A stretch of DNA of 64,000 nt from Fusibacter sp. 3D3 (lineage in GTDB: Bacteria; Bacillota; Clostridia; Peptostreptococcales; Acidaminobacteraceae): positions 4,407 through 68,406 of the forward strand of contig NZ_BDHH01000013.1 in NCBI RefSeq assembly GCF_001748365.1, read 5' to 3'. Below, piece by piece: positions 8,772 to 17,788 of the stretch (position 1 is the stretch's first letter; each line of letters starts with the position of its first letter). Position numbers and translations under genes: made by a program. The notes beneath the pieces were generated by a model. The model saw only the letters and a list, made by a program, of their open reading frames with translations, did not search any database and was not told the DNA's origin.

Positions 8772-10631
8772 TCAGTTAATCTCTATAAAAGTATCTAATG
8801 TTTTTACGACTTTATCGACCGATTTGATACCAACGTAGCTGTCATGATTCGTAATCACCACGGGTGTGATCACATCAAAACCTTCACTTTTAATGCCTTC
8901 GATGTCAAAAGTTGCGATTAAGTCTCCTTTTTTAACTGTATCTCCAGTGTTTTTAAACACTTCGAAGTACTTGCCCTCTAGTTTAACCGTATCAATCCCA
9001 ACGTGAATTAGAATTTCTGCGCCTGAATCCGCTTGAATTGCAATGGCGTGTTTGGTGTTGAAAATCGTCACGATTTTACCATCTACTGGGGCAACGACTT
9101 TGCCTTCTGAAGGGATAATCGCCGCGCCTTTACCGACGATTTCATCTGAAAAAGTAGAATCGTTGACTTCGGAAAGTGCCACCACTTTACCTGCAATGGG
9201 TGCTAAAACAGATTGAGGTGCATGCGCTTTAAGTTCAGAGGCATCTGTATCATTTAAACTTTCTAAATCATCTTCAATCGGATCTTTGTAGATCACCATC
9301 GTCACGATAAATGCAATGGCTATACTCATTGCCGCGCCGATACAAGCAAAGTAAAAACTGTTCATATTATCGCCACCGATATAACTTGGCAGTGTCAATA
9401 GACCCGGTGATCCACCAGAGTAGTTTCTGACTTTAGTGATGCCCATAAAGAGACCGCCGATACCGCCGCCGATCATAGCCGCATACATCGGTGTTTTGTA
9501 CTTCATGTTAATCCCGTATAATGCGGGTTCTGTGATACCACAAACCGCTGTAATACCTGCTGATGATGCCAATTGCTTAATCTCAGGTTTCTTGCTTTTG
9601 ATACTGACTGCTAGTGCCGCGCCACCTTGTGCCACGTTTGATCCAAGCATCCCTGGATAAAGCAGTGTATCGTAGCCAATCGTCATTCTGTTGTTGATTG
9701 CGATTGGGATGATGCCATAATGTGTGCCCGTCATAACGAGTAGTGGTGAGAATATACCGATGAGCATTGGTGCAAGCCAGCCCACATGTTCATTGATGCC
9801 ATTCATAACGGATGCCACGTAGCTGCTTAAGATATAACCTAGTGGTCCAATAAGAACTAAACCTGCGATCCCTGTGACTAAAATTGTCAATAAAGGTTTG
9901 GTAAAGAATTTAACCGCTTTGGGTGAAATCTTATCCGCAATAGGTTCCACATATGACATGAACCATACGATCAAGATAATCGGTAAAACCGATGATGCAT
10001 AGCCTGCATTGCTAATTGGCAAGGAGAACAATTTAATGGCTTCACCAGATTCCTTAGAAGCTGCAACCATTGCAATAAAACTTGGATGTAACAAGATGCC
10101 CCCGAGCATCATTGCCATATAAGGGTTACATTTAAATTTATGAGCTGCTGAACTGGCGAGCAAAATCGGTAAGAAATAGAACCCTGCATCTGCCATAAAG
10201 TTAAGAATTTGATAAGCTTGCGACGTATTGGTGACCACTTTGAAAGTGACAAGGATCGCCAAGATCGCTTTAATCATACCTGCTGCAGTAATGGCTGGCA
10301 AAATAGGTGTGAAAATGCCTGTTAAAGTATCGATCAGTCTGTCCAATATTTTTTTGTGTCCTTGATCTGGCCCTTTGGATACCTTGATATCTGCCATTTC
10401 CATCAAAGGTTTGTAAACGCTTGCCACATCACTGCCAATGACGATTTGAAACTGACCGCCTTTTTTGACCACGCCCATAATCCCTGGTACATTTTTAAGG
10501 GCTTGATCTTTGGCCTTGCTTTCATCTGCTAAGTTGAGTCGGAGTCTCGTCGCACAGTGTATTATTCCTGTGATATTACCTGCTCCCCCTACTTTCTCTA
10601 AAATCTCTTTTGCTAAATTTTGGTAATCCAT
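8772..10631 (-). CDS. bglP: beta-glucoside PTS transporter EIIBCA, 619 aa
   Basis: Imports and phosphorylates beta-glucosides. Domain order is EIIB (about 1-85, phosphorylated Cys in GIIHCATRLR), EIIC (about 100-455, multiple membrane helices, with GITEPALYGIN typical of the glucose/beta-glucoside superfamily) and EIIA (about 475-619, active His in ILIHVGIDTVKL). I place the start at 10631 (MDYQNLAKE) because GGAGG lies 7-8 bases upstream; a longer frame has no site. Upstream are a RAT and terminator, so the gene should be expressed only when LicT is active. Confidence 0.93.
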   Translation of the reverse strand: MDYQNLAKEILEKVGGAGNITGIIHCATRLRLNLADESKAKDQALKNVPGIMGVVKKGGQFQIVIGSDVASVYKPLMEMADIKVSKGPDQGHKKILDRLIDTLTGIFTPILPAITAAGMIKAILAILVTFKVVTNTSQAYQILNFMADAGFYFLPILLASSAAHKFKCNPYMAMMLGGILLHPSFIAMVAASKESGEAIKLFSLPISNAGYASSVLPIILIVWFMSYVEPIADKISPKAVKFFTKPLLTILVTGIAGLVLIGPLGYILSSYVASVMNGINEHVGWLAPMLIGIFSPLLVMTGTHYGIIPIAINNRMTIGYDTLLYPGMLGSNVAQGGAALAVSIKSKKPEIKQLASSAGITAVCGITEPALYGINMKYKTPMYAAMIGGGIGGLFMGITKVRNYSGGSPGLLTLPSYIGGDNMNSFYFACIGAAMSIAIAFIVTMVIYKDPIEDDLESLNDTDASELKAHAPQSVLAPIAGKVVALSEVNDSTFSDEIVGKGAAIIPSEGKVVAPVDGKIVTIFNTKHAIAIQADSGAEILIHVGIDTVKLEGKYFEVFKNTGDTVKKGDLIATFDIEGIKSEGFDVITPVVITNHDSYVGIKSVDKVVKTLDTFIEIN

Positions 10632-10731
10632 TTTATAGCCTCCTTGATTATATTTAAAACCACAGCCCATAACCTTTAATTTTTTAGTTTATGTCCTTTG
10701 GTTTCGTTTCAAAACGACGTCATACACTTTC

Positions 10732-10778
10732 AAAAAAAATACCTAGAAAACAAGTGGGTCTCCACTTACTTCCTAGGT
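10732..10778 (-). terminator. LicT-controlled terminator before bglP
   Basis: On the minus strand ACCTAG...CTAGGT with inner GTAAGTGG/CCCACTTG pairing is followed by ATTTTTTTT. Its 5' arm overlaps the 3' end of the RAT, so a bound antiterminator would prevent it folding. Confidence 0.85.
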
Positions 10779-10804
10779 ATAGCCTGCCTTGCCAGTAACA
10801 ATCC
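10775..10804 (-). promoter_or_regulatory. RAT (ribonucleic antiterminator) site upstream of bglP
   Basis: The minus strand reads GGATTGTTACTGGCAAGGCA then GGCTATACCT, an excellent match to the BglG/LicT RNA target. It begins within the last bases of the licT stop codon. Confidence 0.92.
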
Positions 10805-11637
10805 TAATTCATTGCTATTCTTTTTATGTGTACCGTGAGATAAATGAGTTCTGTATCCGTCAAAACCTTAGCATAATTGAGTTTGATATACGCTCTGATC
10901 TTAGTGGCGCATTTGTACTCTCTTTCGTATTCTTTTTTAATGGTTTTTATGAGTGCTTCATTATCATCCTCAAGCTCTTTATTGTTGATCACACGTTGTG
11001 CGAAAAACTTTAAATGTGTTAAAAAGCGTTCATAGTGAATGGATTCTTCATCGAATTCAATATTGAGTTGATATTTGACGATTTGAAGTATATTTTGTAT
11101 CATGCCGAGCATATCCGTGGATTCCACCACGTTGCCTACTTTAAGAGATGCCCCCACTAAGTGAAGTGCAATATAGCCCGCCTCATCTTCAGTCAATCTG
11201 ATTTTCAATCGCGCCTCAATGATATTAAGCGCTTCAAGGCCGACTTTATACTCCTTGTTGTAGTACTTCTTAATTTCCCAAAGCAATGCATTTTTAAAAT
11301 GAATGCCCTCTTCATATCTTTGGATCGCATAGCTTAAATGATCTGTTAACGATATATAAATACTATCGTTGATTTTACAATCCAGGGCTTCCTTGGCATA
11401 ACTCACAATCGCATTAGCGGTTTGAATATGTTCATTGGGTATACTGGAGAGCAGTTCAATTAATTGATTGGATGTTTTTTTGTCCTGTATCATATAAATC
11501 TTTTCTATAAGTGAAGTTTCAATAACATCCCCTGATTTTTTCTTAAACCCTAGCCCACACCCGATCACCAACACTTCGATGCCATCTTCATTATGCGAGC
11601 GTACTAAATTGTTATTAATCACCTTATCAACAACCAC
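10804..11637 (-). CDS. licT: LicT/BglG-family transcription antiterminator, 277 aa
   Basis: Binds RAT hairpins and lets RNA polymerase read through adjoining terminators. Residues 1-60 form the RNA-binding CAT domain (VVDKVINNNLV, GCGLGFKKKSGDVI); PRD1 and PRD2 follow (about 65-170 and 175-277), with conserved His in SLTDHLSYAI, IALHLVGAS and LTVHIKR as PTS phosphorylation targets. I prefer the GTG at 11637, 8 bases after AAGGGAA; a TTG at 11643 would be too close to that site. One RAT lies on its own leader and one after it, so it is autoregulated and controls bglP-bglH. Confidence 0.92.
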   Translation of the reverse strand: MVVDKVINNNLVRSHNEDGIEVLVIGCGLGFKKKSGDVIETSLIEKIYMIQDKKTSNQLIELLSSIPNEHIQTANAIVSYAKEALDCKINDSIYISLTDHLSYAIQRYEEGIHFKNALLWEIKKYYNKEYKVGLEALNIIEARLKIRLTEDEAGYIALHLVGASLKVGNVVESTDMLGMIQNILQIVKYQLNIEFDEESIHYERFLTHLKFFAQRVINNKELEDDNEALIKTIKKEYEREYKCATKIRAYIKLNYAKVLTDTELIYLTVHIKRIAMN

Positions 11638-11657
11638 AGCCAATTCCCTTCATATTA

Positions 11658-11693
11658 AAGATACAAATTAAGATACAAATTAAGATACAAAAA
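11658..11693. repeat. three tandem copies of a 12-bp unit
   Basis: AAGATACAAATT is repeated twice and followed by AAGATACAAAAA. The array lies between the leader terminator and the licT start. It is AT-rich and may act as a spacer or mRNA feature; no function is evident. Confidence 0.6.
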
Positions 11694-11754
11694 AGGCAGT
11701 CTTCCCCCAGATGCATAGCATCAAGTGGTATAGCCTGCCTAACAGTAACAATCC
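11688..11754 (-). promoter_or_regulatory. RAT and overlapping terminator in the licT leader
   Basis: The minus strand reads GGATTGTTACTGTTAGGCAG then GCTATACC (11724-11754), a RAT. AGGCAG in the RAT can pair with CTGCCT at 11691-11699, which is followed by TTTTTT, giving a terminator that excludes the RAT fold. Confidence 0.88.
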
Positions 11755-11771
11755 AACTCTCTTATAACAAA

Positions 11772-11800
11772 ATATTATCATAATCCCTATGCGATGTCAA
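11772..11800 (-). promoter_or_regulatory. sigma-A promoter of the licT operon
   Basis: TTGACA (11795-11800), 17-base spacer, TAATAT (11772-11777) on the minus strand, about 20 bases before the RAT. Confidence 0.75.
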
Positions 11801-11866
11801 ACATGCATTTCAATTTTTGTTTTAATTATGATACATCCCTCAATGTGTTTAGACGAGGACGTCTTT

Positions 11867-12524
11867 TTATCTTAAAAAAACTTTCTTTTCATAGGTGAGC
11901 TTCTCCACCATTTCTGGAATGGGCTCAAAGCCAATACCTGGTTTTTCAGGGACAGCAATCATTGAATCTGCGTCTATCACCATTGGTGGATCAATGAGAT
12001 CCTTTTCATAATATCGCGTAGATACCGCCACACCATACGGGAACTTCTTGCTCCATACACAAATCGTGGATTTTGATAGATTCAGAAATACCTCTACATC
12101 GACTTGATTTAATGTTGATGATCTTACAACTGCCAAGTTCAATGGCCTGACGAGCATCTTCAAGACTCTCGATGCTTTCATCAAGGCATACAGGCGTCTG
12201 AATGGCCTTCTGTAATACCGAGTGATCAATGATGTCGTTCTCACGAAGTAGCTGTTCAATATAAGCGAGATTGAATTCATCAAAGGCTTTAAACAGTTCT
12301 AGATCTTTGAGACTATAAGCTGCCTTGGCATCCACTGTTAACACGATATCGGGAAAAGCCTTTCGCACGCCTTTGACCACTTCAAGGTCTCGAAATGAGT
12401 GTTTTTAAAGATTTGTTTTTAAACTTGGTCATAAGGTCCCATAACGCATTTTCCACAGCGGCTATTGCCAGATTATTACCCTTTATAAACCATGTCTTTT
12501 CTATAAAACTTTCTGGGCTTTTTA
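11867..12524 (-). pseudogene. menC: decayed o-succinylbenzoate synthase (enolase superfamily)
   Basis: Three pieces of one enolase-superfamily gene appear in order. 12524-12400 reads SPESFIEKTWFIKGNNLAIA then AVENALWDL; 12400-12020 reads VVKGVRKAFPDIVLTVDAKA with CLDESIESL and CKIINIKSSR; 12020-11867 reads TRYYEKDLIDPPMVIDAD to the stop. Segments are missing between them and the frame changes twice, including loss of the stretch after VWCGG that normally holds a catalytic acid. The match is to the MenC/N-acylamino acid racemase type. It cannot make a working enzyme. Confidence 0.8.
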
Positions 12525-12630
12525 TCTATAATTTATTGACTTTACTTTATCATTTTAAGACATGACCAGATATCGTCCAAAAACTGTCTTGAATTTATCT
12601 GAATACTCTGAATACAAAAAATGTAGATTG

Positions 12631-13467
12631 CTATTTTCTTAGCTTTAATTTCTTCGTAAAAATATAAATCGAAAAGAAAGTAAGAATTGATATTGGCATT
12701 AAATACCTAAACTCAGTATGCTTTGTCAAAGCGCTTCCTTGCCCTCCCATTTCTGAATCCTTGAGATTTTCAATGCAAAGTTTTTTCAGTTGATTAAGAA
12801 TGTCCTCAGCATTATATTTTTCATGAATTTTGTATTGACTTAATTCGGATAGTTCATTATGCATTGGGATAATTATTTTTTCAGTATCAGTTTCAATATA
12901 TAACCCTTGAAAATCATTTGCAAATTCAACTAATTTTAATACTGAATATGATTTTACAGAGAATTTTTCCAATAAATTTTCCATAAATTTATCATCAAAA
13001 CATTCTTCTAAATAGGAAATATCTCGACCTAACGATCCTCTTTCAGAAATTTCTCCATTTATGTAGTTGAATTTAATAAACCCTTTTTCGCCACTATCTA
13101 ACTGGAACGTCGTTACATAATCTTCCCTAGCGGATCTCATAATTTGAGATACATTCGAATTATCGATATCAACATCGATATAATCTTTACCCATTAAAAT
13201 ATATAACTTAAGAAATTCATTTTTTGTTTTTGAGTAGAAGGCACCATTTTCAAATTGATTTTCACTTTGTGAAGTTGCATTAAGTGCCGTAGAGCTATTT
13301 TCTGATTCTTTATCATTACTAATCTCTATATTGTTTTGAATATGTCCCCTGAGCTCTTCTAAGATTTTGTTATCCTCGACTTTTACATCCACCTCATTAG
13401 AATCTGCATAAGAAAACGAACTCAAAACTAAAAAAATCATAACCGATAATACAAATTTTTTTTTCAT
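12631..13467 (-). CDS. secreted/membrane-anchored protein of unknown function, 278 aa
   Basis: Begins with a signal peptide (MKKKFVLSVMIFLVLSSFSYADS, cleavage probably after SYA), has a Ser/Asn-rich linker around residues 50-75, a soluble domain to about 250, and ends with a membrane helix YLMPISILTFFSIYIF followed by KKLKLRK. This is a type I topology: outer domain held by a C-terminal anchor. The start at 13467 has GGAG 7 bases upstream; the longer frame to 13584 lacks a site. I recognise no family. It stands alone between the menC remnant and ilvBN. Confidence 0.7.
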   Translation of the reverse strand: MKKKFVLSVMIFLVLSSFSYADSNEVDVKVEDNKILEELRGHIQNNIEISNDKESENSSTALNATSQSENQFENGAFYSKTKNEFLKLYILMGKDYIDVDIDNSNVSQIMRSAREDYVTTFQLDSGEKGFIKFNYINGEISERGSLGRDISYLEECFDDKFMENLLEKFSVKSYSVLKLVEFANDFQGLYIETDTEKIIIPMHNELSELSQYKIHEKYNAEDILNQLKKLCIENLKDSEMGGQGSALTKHTEFRYLMPISILTFFSIYIFTKKLKLRK

Positions 13468-13654
13468 CACCATTCTCCATCTAAAAAGTATATATGTATA
13501 CACACTTAATTTATACCATTTTTTTAATTTGCCGCCAAGTATTTTCCAAAAATATTTAAATGGAAAAATAAGTTCCGATTTCAATGCTAAACGAAAGTTT
13601 TTTTATGAAACGTAATTTTTAGGCTCAACTCTATTTGTCACAACTCTATTTGTC

Positions 13655-13690
13655 ACAAAAAAAAGTCCACACAATGTGCAGACTTCATCT
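13655..13690 (-). terminator. intrinsic terminator of ilvBN
   Basis: On the minus strand GAAGTCTGCACA-TTG-TGTGGACTTTTTTTTG: a stem with one bulge followed by eight T, about 105 bases beyond the ilvB stop. Confidence 0.8.
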
Positions 13691-13794
13691 TATATATAAT
13701 ATTTCCCTCTATCTCATAGTCCGCTGAATAGACTATGAAATCTTTAAAGGTTCATGGTTATAATTAAATATATTCGAGATAAAATGACTTGGGT

Positions 13795-15414
13795 TTATAG
13801 TGAATCTACCTCTGGACTCACACGAACGTCTATTATGAAAGAATATTCACTCTGAAAAGCTTCATCTAATACGGATTGGATTTCAGAGTTGGACTCAATT
13901 TTGCGTCCAGCAATCCCATAGCCTTCTCCGATCTTCACGAAATCAGGCGATATGGAAAAATGAATGCCAAAGTGGCTTTTCTTGCCATACGCATTGTCTT
14001 GAAGTTCTCTTACCATACCCAAAAGGTTGTTGTTTAGAATAATGACAATGACTTTATGTCTAATTTCAGAAAGTGTCCCCAGTTCTCCAAGAAGCATTTG
14101 AATCCCCGCATCTCCCATAACTGAAACCACCATTTTCTCTGGTGACGCAAGCTTAGCGCCAATCGCTGCGGATAAACTATAGCCCATAGTGCCTAAACCC
14201 CCAGAGCTTAAAAACTTTCTATTTTGTGAATACTGGATATGTTTTGCTGTCCAGATCTGATTTTGACCGACATCTGCCGTGACCACTGCATCAGCTGTCA
14301 AGCGCCTCGATACTTCGTTCAAAAAGTGTTTCGGATTTACACAATCCCCTTTAGCCAAATCTGTATATTCAACTACTGCACGCTGGAAATCGAACTGCTT
14401 TAACCAGTACTCATCTTCATTGGGTTTTATTTTTTCATTGAGGTACTCTAAAATCGTCTTAGCATCACCAACTACTGGTATTTGATAGTTCACAATCTTA
14501 CCGATTTCAGAAGGATCAATATCGATGTGTATGATGTTCGCCTCAGGTCTGATCAAGCTGAAATTTTTAGTGGCACGATCAGACATTCGAGCCCCTATGA
14601 CGATCACTAAATCTGCATTTTTAACGACTTCTTCACAGAGCACATCTCCATGCGACCCAAGCACCCCCACATAGTAAGGCGAATCCATGGGGTATGAACT
14701 GATCCCCATAAGTGTGTTGACGACTGGAATTTTTCTGGTCTCGGCAAATTGAGTTAGGGCTTTTTCTGCCCCTGACAAAAGAACGCCGCCCCCTGCTATG
14801 ATCATTGGGGTCTTAGCCTCGTGAACCCGTTTAAGGATCCTTTTAAGCTGCCCAGAATGCCCGATTACAGTGGGTTTATAACCATTGATTTCGACTTCTT
14901 TGATGTGCTTAAACTCGATTTCCTCAAGTTGAACATCACTTGGGATGTCGATGAGCACAGGCCCCATTCGCCCCGTGGTGGCAATTTTAATCGCTTTTGC
15001 CATAATGGTTGGCACCTCATCGGCATGGGTCACCAGAAAACTGTGTTTTGTAAAAGGTTCTGTGGCCCCTAATATATCTACTTCTTGGAAAACATCCTTC
15101 CCAATAAATTCCCTACGCACTTGCCCAGTAATAGCGATCAAGGGAATTGAATCCATATAGGCTGTGGCGATGCCTGTGATCATATTAGTGGCACCAGGCC
15201 CCGATGTGGAAATACAGATCCCCACCTTTTTGGATACGCGTGCATAACCACTTGCCGCATGTACTGCTGATTGCTCGTTTCTAACCAATATATGTTTTAT
15301 CTTAGAACGCCTTAAGGCCTCAAACATAGGTAAGATAGCCCCCCCTGGATATCCAAATACGGTATCAATTCCCTCAAGTTCAAGACATTTAATCATCGAT
15401 TCTGCTACATTCAT
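13795..15414 (-). CDS. ilvB: acetolactate synthase, large (catalytic) subunit, 539 aa
   Basis: Condenses pyruvate into acetolactate, or pyruvate with 2-oxobutyrate, for Val/Leu/Ile synthesis. Three-domain ThDP enzyme: N-terminal pyrimidine-binding domain with catalytic Glu in LVRNEQSAVHAA (about residue 47), central FAD-binding region (VIGARMSDRATKNFS), and C-terminal ThDP/Mg motif GDAGIQMLLGEL...NNNLLGMV. At 539 residues it is slightly short at the C-terminus compared with about 560. It follows the small-subunit gene by 39 bases, an inverted order relative to many operons, behind a T-box leader. Confidence 0.94.
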   Translation of the reverse strand: MNVAESMIKCLELEGIDTVFGYPGGAILPMFEALRRSKIKHILVRNEQSAVHAASGYARVSKKVGICISTSGPGATNMITGIATAYMDSIPLIAITGQVRREFIGKDVFQEVDILGATEPFTKHSFLVTHADEVPTIMAKAIKIATTGRMGPVLIDIPSDVQLEEIEFKHIKEVEINGYKPTVIGHSGQLKRILKRVHEAKTPMIIAGGGVLLSGAEKALTQFAETRKIPVVNTLMGISSYPMDSPYYVGVLGSHGDVLCEEVVKNADLVIVIGARMSDRATKNFSLIRPEANIIHIDIDPSEIGKIVNYQIPVVGDAKTILEYLNEKIKPNEDEYWLKQFDFQRAVVEYTDLAKGDCVNPKHFLNEVSRRLTADAVVTADVGQNQIWTAKHIQYSQNRKFLSSGGLGTMGYSLSAAIGAKLASPEKMVVSVMGDAGIQMLLGELGTLSEIRHKVIVIILNNNLLGMVRELQDNAYGKKSHFGIHFSISPDFVKIGEGYGIAGRKIESNSEIQSVLDEAFQSEYSFIIDVRVSPEVDSL

Positions 15415-15453
15415 AACCTCTACCTCTCTAAATTATTCAAAGCACCTCTTCGA

Positions 15454-15936
15454 TCAACTGTTAAACCTTGCAAGTCCAGTCAATCCGGTTCTAGCCATTT
15501 CACTGACACCATAAACTTTCATCATATCCACAAAGGCATTTATCTTATCTTGATCCCCTGTGAGTTCCACAGTGAGACTTTCCTTTGCAATATCGATGAC
15601 TTTGCCTCTAAAAATATCAACAACTTCTAATATCGATGGTCGATTCTGCTCGTTCACCATGACTTTTACGAGGGCAAGCTCTCTGTAAACTGACGTATCT
15701 GGTTCGAGTTCAGTGATCTTGATGACGTCAATCAACTTTTGAAGTTGCTTTTTAATTTGCTCTACGATTTGTCTATCGCCACTGACAACGATGGTCATCC
15801 TTGAAATTTTAGGATCTTCTGTTTCACCCACAGACAAACTTTTAATATTATAGCCTCTTCTACTAAATAGCCCTGCCACGCGACTTAGTATCCCTGGCTC
15901 ATTTTCTACGATCACTGACAATACATACAGATTCAT
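15454..15936 (-). CDS. ilvN: acetolactate synthase, small (regulatory) subunit, 160 aa
   Basis: Activates the large subunit and confers feedback inhibition by branched-chain amino acids. An ACT domain occupies residues 3-75 (LSVIVENEPGILSRVAGLFS) and a second ACT-like domain 80-160 (LALVKVMVNEQNRPSILEVV). Normal length. GGGGGAG precedes the ATG. First gene of the operon, directly after the T-box terminator. Confidence 0.94.
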   Translation of the reverse strand: MNLYVLSVIVENEPGILSRVAGLFSRRGYNIKSLSVGETEDPKISRMTIVVSGDRQIVEQIKKQLQKLIDVIKITELEPDTSVYRELALVKVMVNEQNRPSILEVVDIFRGKVIDIAKESLTVELTGDQDKINAFVDMMKVYGVSEMARTGLTGLARFNS

Positions 15937-15977
15937 CTGCTCTCCCCCATTTCTTAAATTTCATGTCCAATAGATAT

Positions 15978-16262
15978 AAAAAACCCCGCACTCATAAGCA
16001 TTTGCTTATAAGGACGGGGATATTTCCACGCGGTACCACCTTATTTGTCTCAATTTTGAAACCTCTTAAACTTGACGTCATATCATATAACATCAATCGT
16101 CTATAACGGGACTGACCGACAAGTCTTACTGTCTCTTTCAGACTTGTAGCTTAGGAGCGAGTTATAATTCATAATCGTACTGGTTCGCATCAACCACCAG
16201 CTTTCTGAAACGCTTTATAAACTTTTGTTCTCCATCTCTGCTTTTGAGCTTTCGAAATTTGA
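15978..16262 (-). promoter_or_regulatory. T-box riboswitch leader of ilvNB
   Basis: The T-box AAGGTGGTACCGCG lies at 16029-16042. Upstream, Stem I features are visible: GGAGAACAAAAG, the distal GCTGGTGGTTGATGCGAACC loop and the closing CTCC. The terminator is CCCCG...CGGGG (15984-16019) followed by TTTTTT. Uncharged tRNA binding should favour the antiterminator. The specifier is in the stretch GATTATGAATTATAACTCG; CTC (Leu) or ATT (Ile) are candidates and I cannot decide by eye. Confidence 0.92.
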
Positions 16263-16274
16263 TTATTGTATTGA

Positions 16275-16303
16275 ATTATAACAATGATCAAAACGGCTGT
16301 CAA
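16275..16303 (-). promoter_or_regulatory. consensus sigma-A promoter of the ilv operon
   Basis: TTGACA (16298-16303), exactly 17 bases, TATAAT (16275-16280): a perfect match in both boxes. The -35 overlaps the stop codon of the upstream GH1 gene. Confidence 0.88.
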
Positions 16304-17706
16304 GGCATTTGTTCATTATTTTTTCTTTTTTGTTCTCTAACATAATCCATATAAAAATAAGCACTGTCTTTAGGATAGCGTTTAAGGGTTTTATAATCCA
16401 CATAAAAGAGTCCAAATCGTTTGGAATACCCTTCTTGCCATTCGAAGTTATCGAAGAGCGACCATAAGAAGTATCCTCTTATATCACCACCTGTAGCGTT
16501 TATGGCGTGAACCATCTCAAGGTGTCTTTTTAAATAGAGCACTCTCTGTTCATCATGGATTCTAAAGTCCCTTTCTAAAAAATCAGGATATGCTGCGCCA
16601 TTTTCAGTGATGTATATCGGGATTTGAGTAAATTCCGATCGGATGCGTTCAATCATGGCTTTTAGGGCGTATGGGACAACTTCCCAGCCCATGTCGGTGA
16701 CAGGTACTCTGGGTTTTCCAGCGCTGTACCCTATGCCGCCTACTTTGGTTTTAATAAGCCCTCTGGTGTAATAGTTAATGCCCAAGAAATCACATGGTTC
16801 AGAAATGGTCTCCATGTCGTGGGGGTGAAGTTTAAGCCGCCCTCTCGTAAGCCTGTTGACCAGTGTCATCACCTCTTTGGGATAAGTCCCTTTAAAGAGC
16901 GCCTCTAAAAAAAGTCTATGTGATACGGCATCTGCAAAACGCGTTGATTTGTAATCGGCTTGAGAAGAGGTGTCAGGATAAAGTGGGGTCACGCTGAGGA
17001 CAATGCCGATTTCGCCAATCATCTGCATTTCTCGAAAGCGTTTAACCGCTTTTCCATGTGAGAGCAAAAGATGATGCACCGCTAAAAATCCTTCTTTTAC
17101 GCTTTCGTATCCCGGTGCGTGCAGACCCAGTGTATGCCCAAGAATGCCACTACAAAAAGGTTCGTTATGTGTAAACCACAGGGTCACTCGGTCCCCTATT
17201 TTTTCAAAGAGATAGGTGGCATATTCTAAAAACCAGTCCACACATTTCCGATTCGTCCAGCCGCCTTCCTGCTGTGCCCATATAGGCAAATCCCAGTGAT
17301 AGATTGTAACGCACGGTTTAATACCTCTTTGTTCAAGTTCGCTTATGAGGTCCAGATAAAACTTGATCCCTTCTGGATTCGCTTGATGCTTCTTTGGAAA
17401 AATGCGCGACCATGAAATCGAAAATCGATAAGCATCTACGCCAAGCCAGTCGATTAAACTCACATCTTCTCTATACTGATTGTAATGATCACAGGCGATT
17501 TCACCCGTATGACCTTCAAAGACCTTATCTTTAATATTGCAGAAAGGCTCCCAAATAGATGGTGTCCTGCCATCGGCCTCTAAATTGCCCTCTATTTGAA
17601 ACGCGCTGGTTGCTACCCCATAGATAAAAGGTGTATTTTTAGGTTTAACCATCTGGTTTGCTGCAGTTCTTTTTTTGATCCTGTGTTTATAGAGTGTTTT
17701 TCTCAT
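16300..17706 (-). CDS. beta-glucosidase, GH1, 468 aa
   Basis: Hydrolyses unphosphorylated beta-glucosides, probably in the cytoplasm since there is no signal peptide. Acid/base Glu is in FTHNEPF (about residue 190) and nucleophile Glu in ITENGAAYP (about 375). The glucose-binding SLFDNFEWQEGYSKRFG carries the E-W pair typical of true beta-glucosidases, unlike the phospho-enzyme at 7297-8706. Start at 17706 follows GGGAGG. The gene is monocistronic or follows the regulator; no transporter is adjacent. Residues 1-25 are a basic extension before the barrel. Confidence 0.9.
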   Translation of the reverse strand: MRKTLYKHRIKKRTAANQMVKPKNTPFIYGVATSAFQIEGNLEADGRTPSIWEPFCNIKDKVFEGHTGEIACDHYNQYREDVSLIDWLGVDAYRFSISWSRIFPKKHQANPEGIKFYLDLISELEQRGIKPCVTIYHWDLPIWAQQEGGWTNRKCVDWFLEYATYLFEKIGDRVTLWFTHNEPFCSGILGHTLGLHAPGYESVKEGFLAVHHLLLSHGKAVKRFREMQMIGEIGIVLSVTPLYPDTSSQADYKSTRFADAVSHRLFLEALFKGTYPKEVMTLVNRLTRGRLKLHPHDMETISEPCDFLGINYYTRGLIKTKVGGIGYSAGKPRVPVTDMGWEVVPYALKAMIERIRSEFTQIPIYITENGAAYPDFLERDFRIHDEQRVLYLKRHLEMVHAINATGGDIRGYFLWSLFDNFEWQEGYSKRFGLFYVDYKTLKRYPKDSAYFYMDYVREQKRKNNEQMP

Positions 17707-17788
17707 AATGACCTCCCTTTGGGATGCATGTCTCACTCTGTTCTTACCCTTTTTAAAGTGTCTTATCCATTTTACGCGATCTTTCCCT

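Noticed and set aside
11867-12283. 138-codon minus-strand frame as a gene of its own
   Set aside because: Only its last 50 or so residues are enolase-superfamily sequence; the rest is an alternative frame of the same broken gene.
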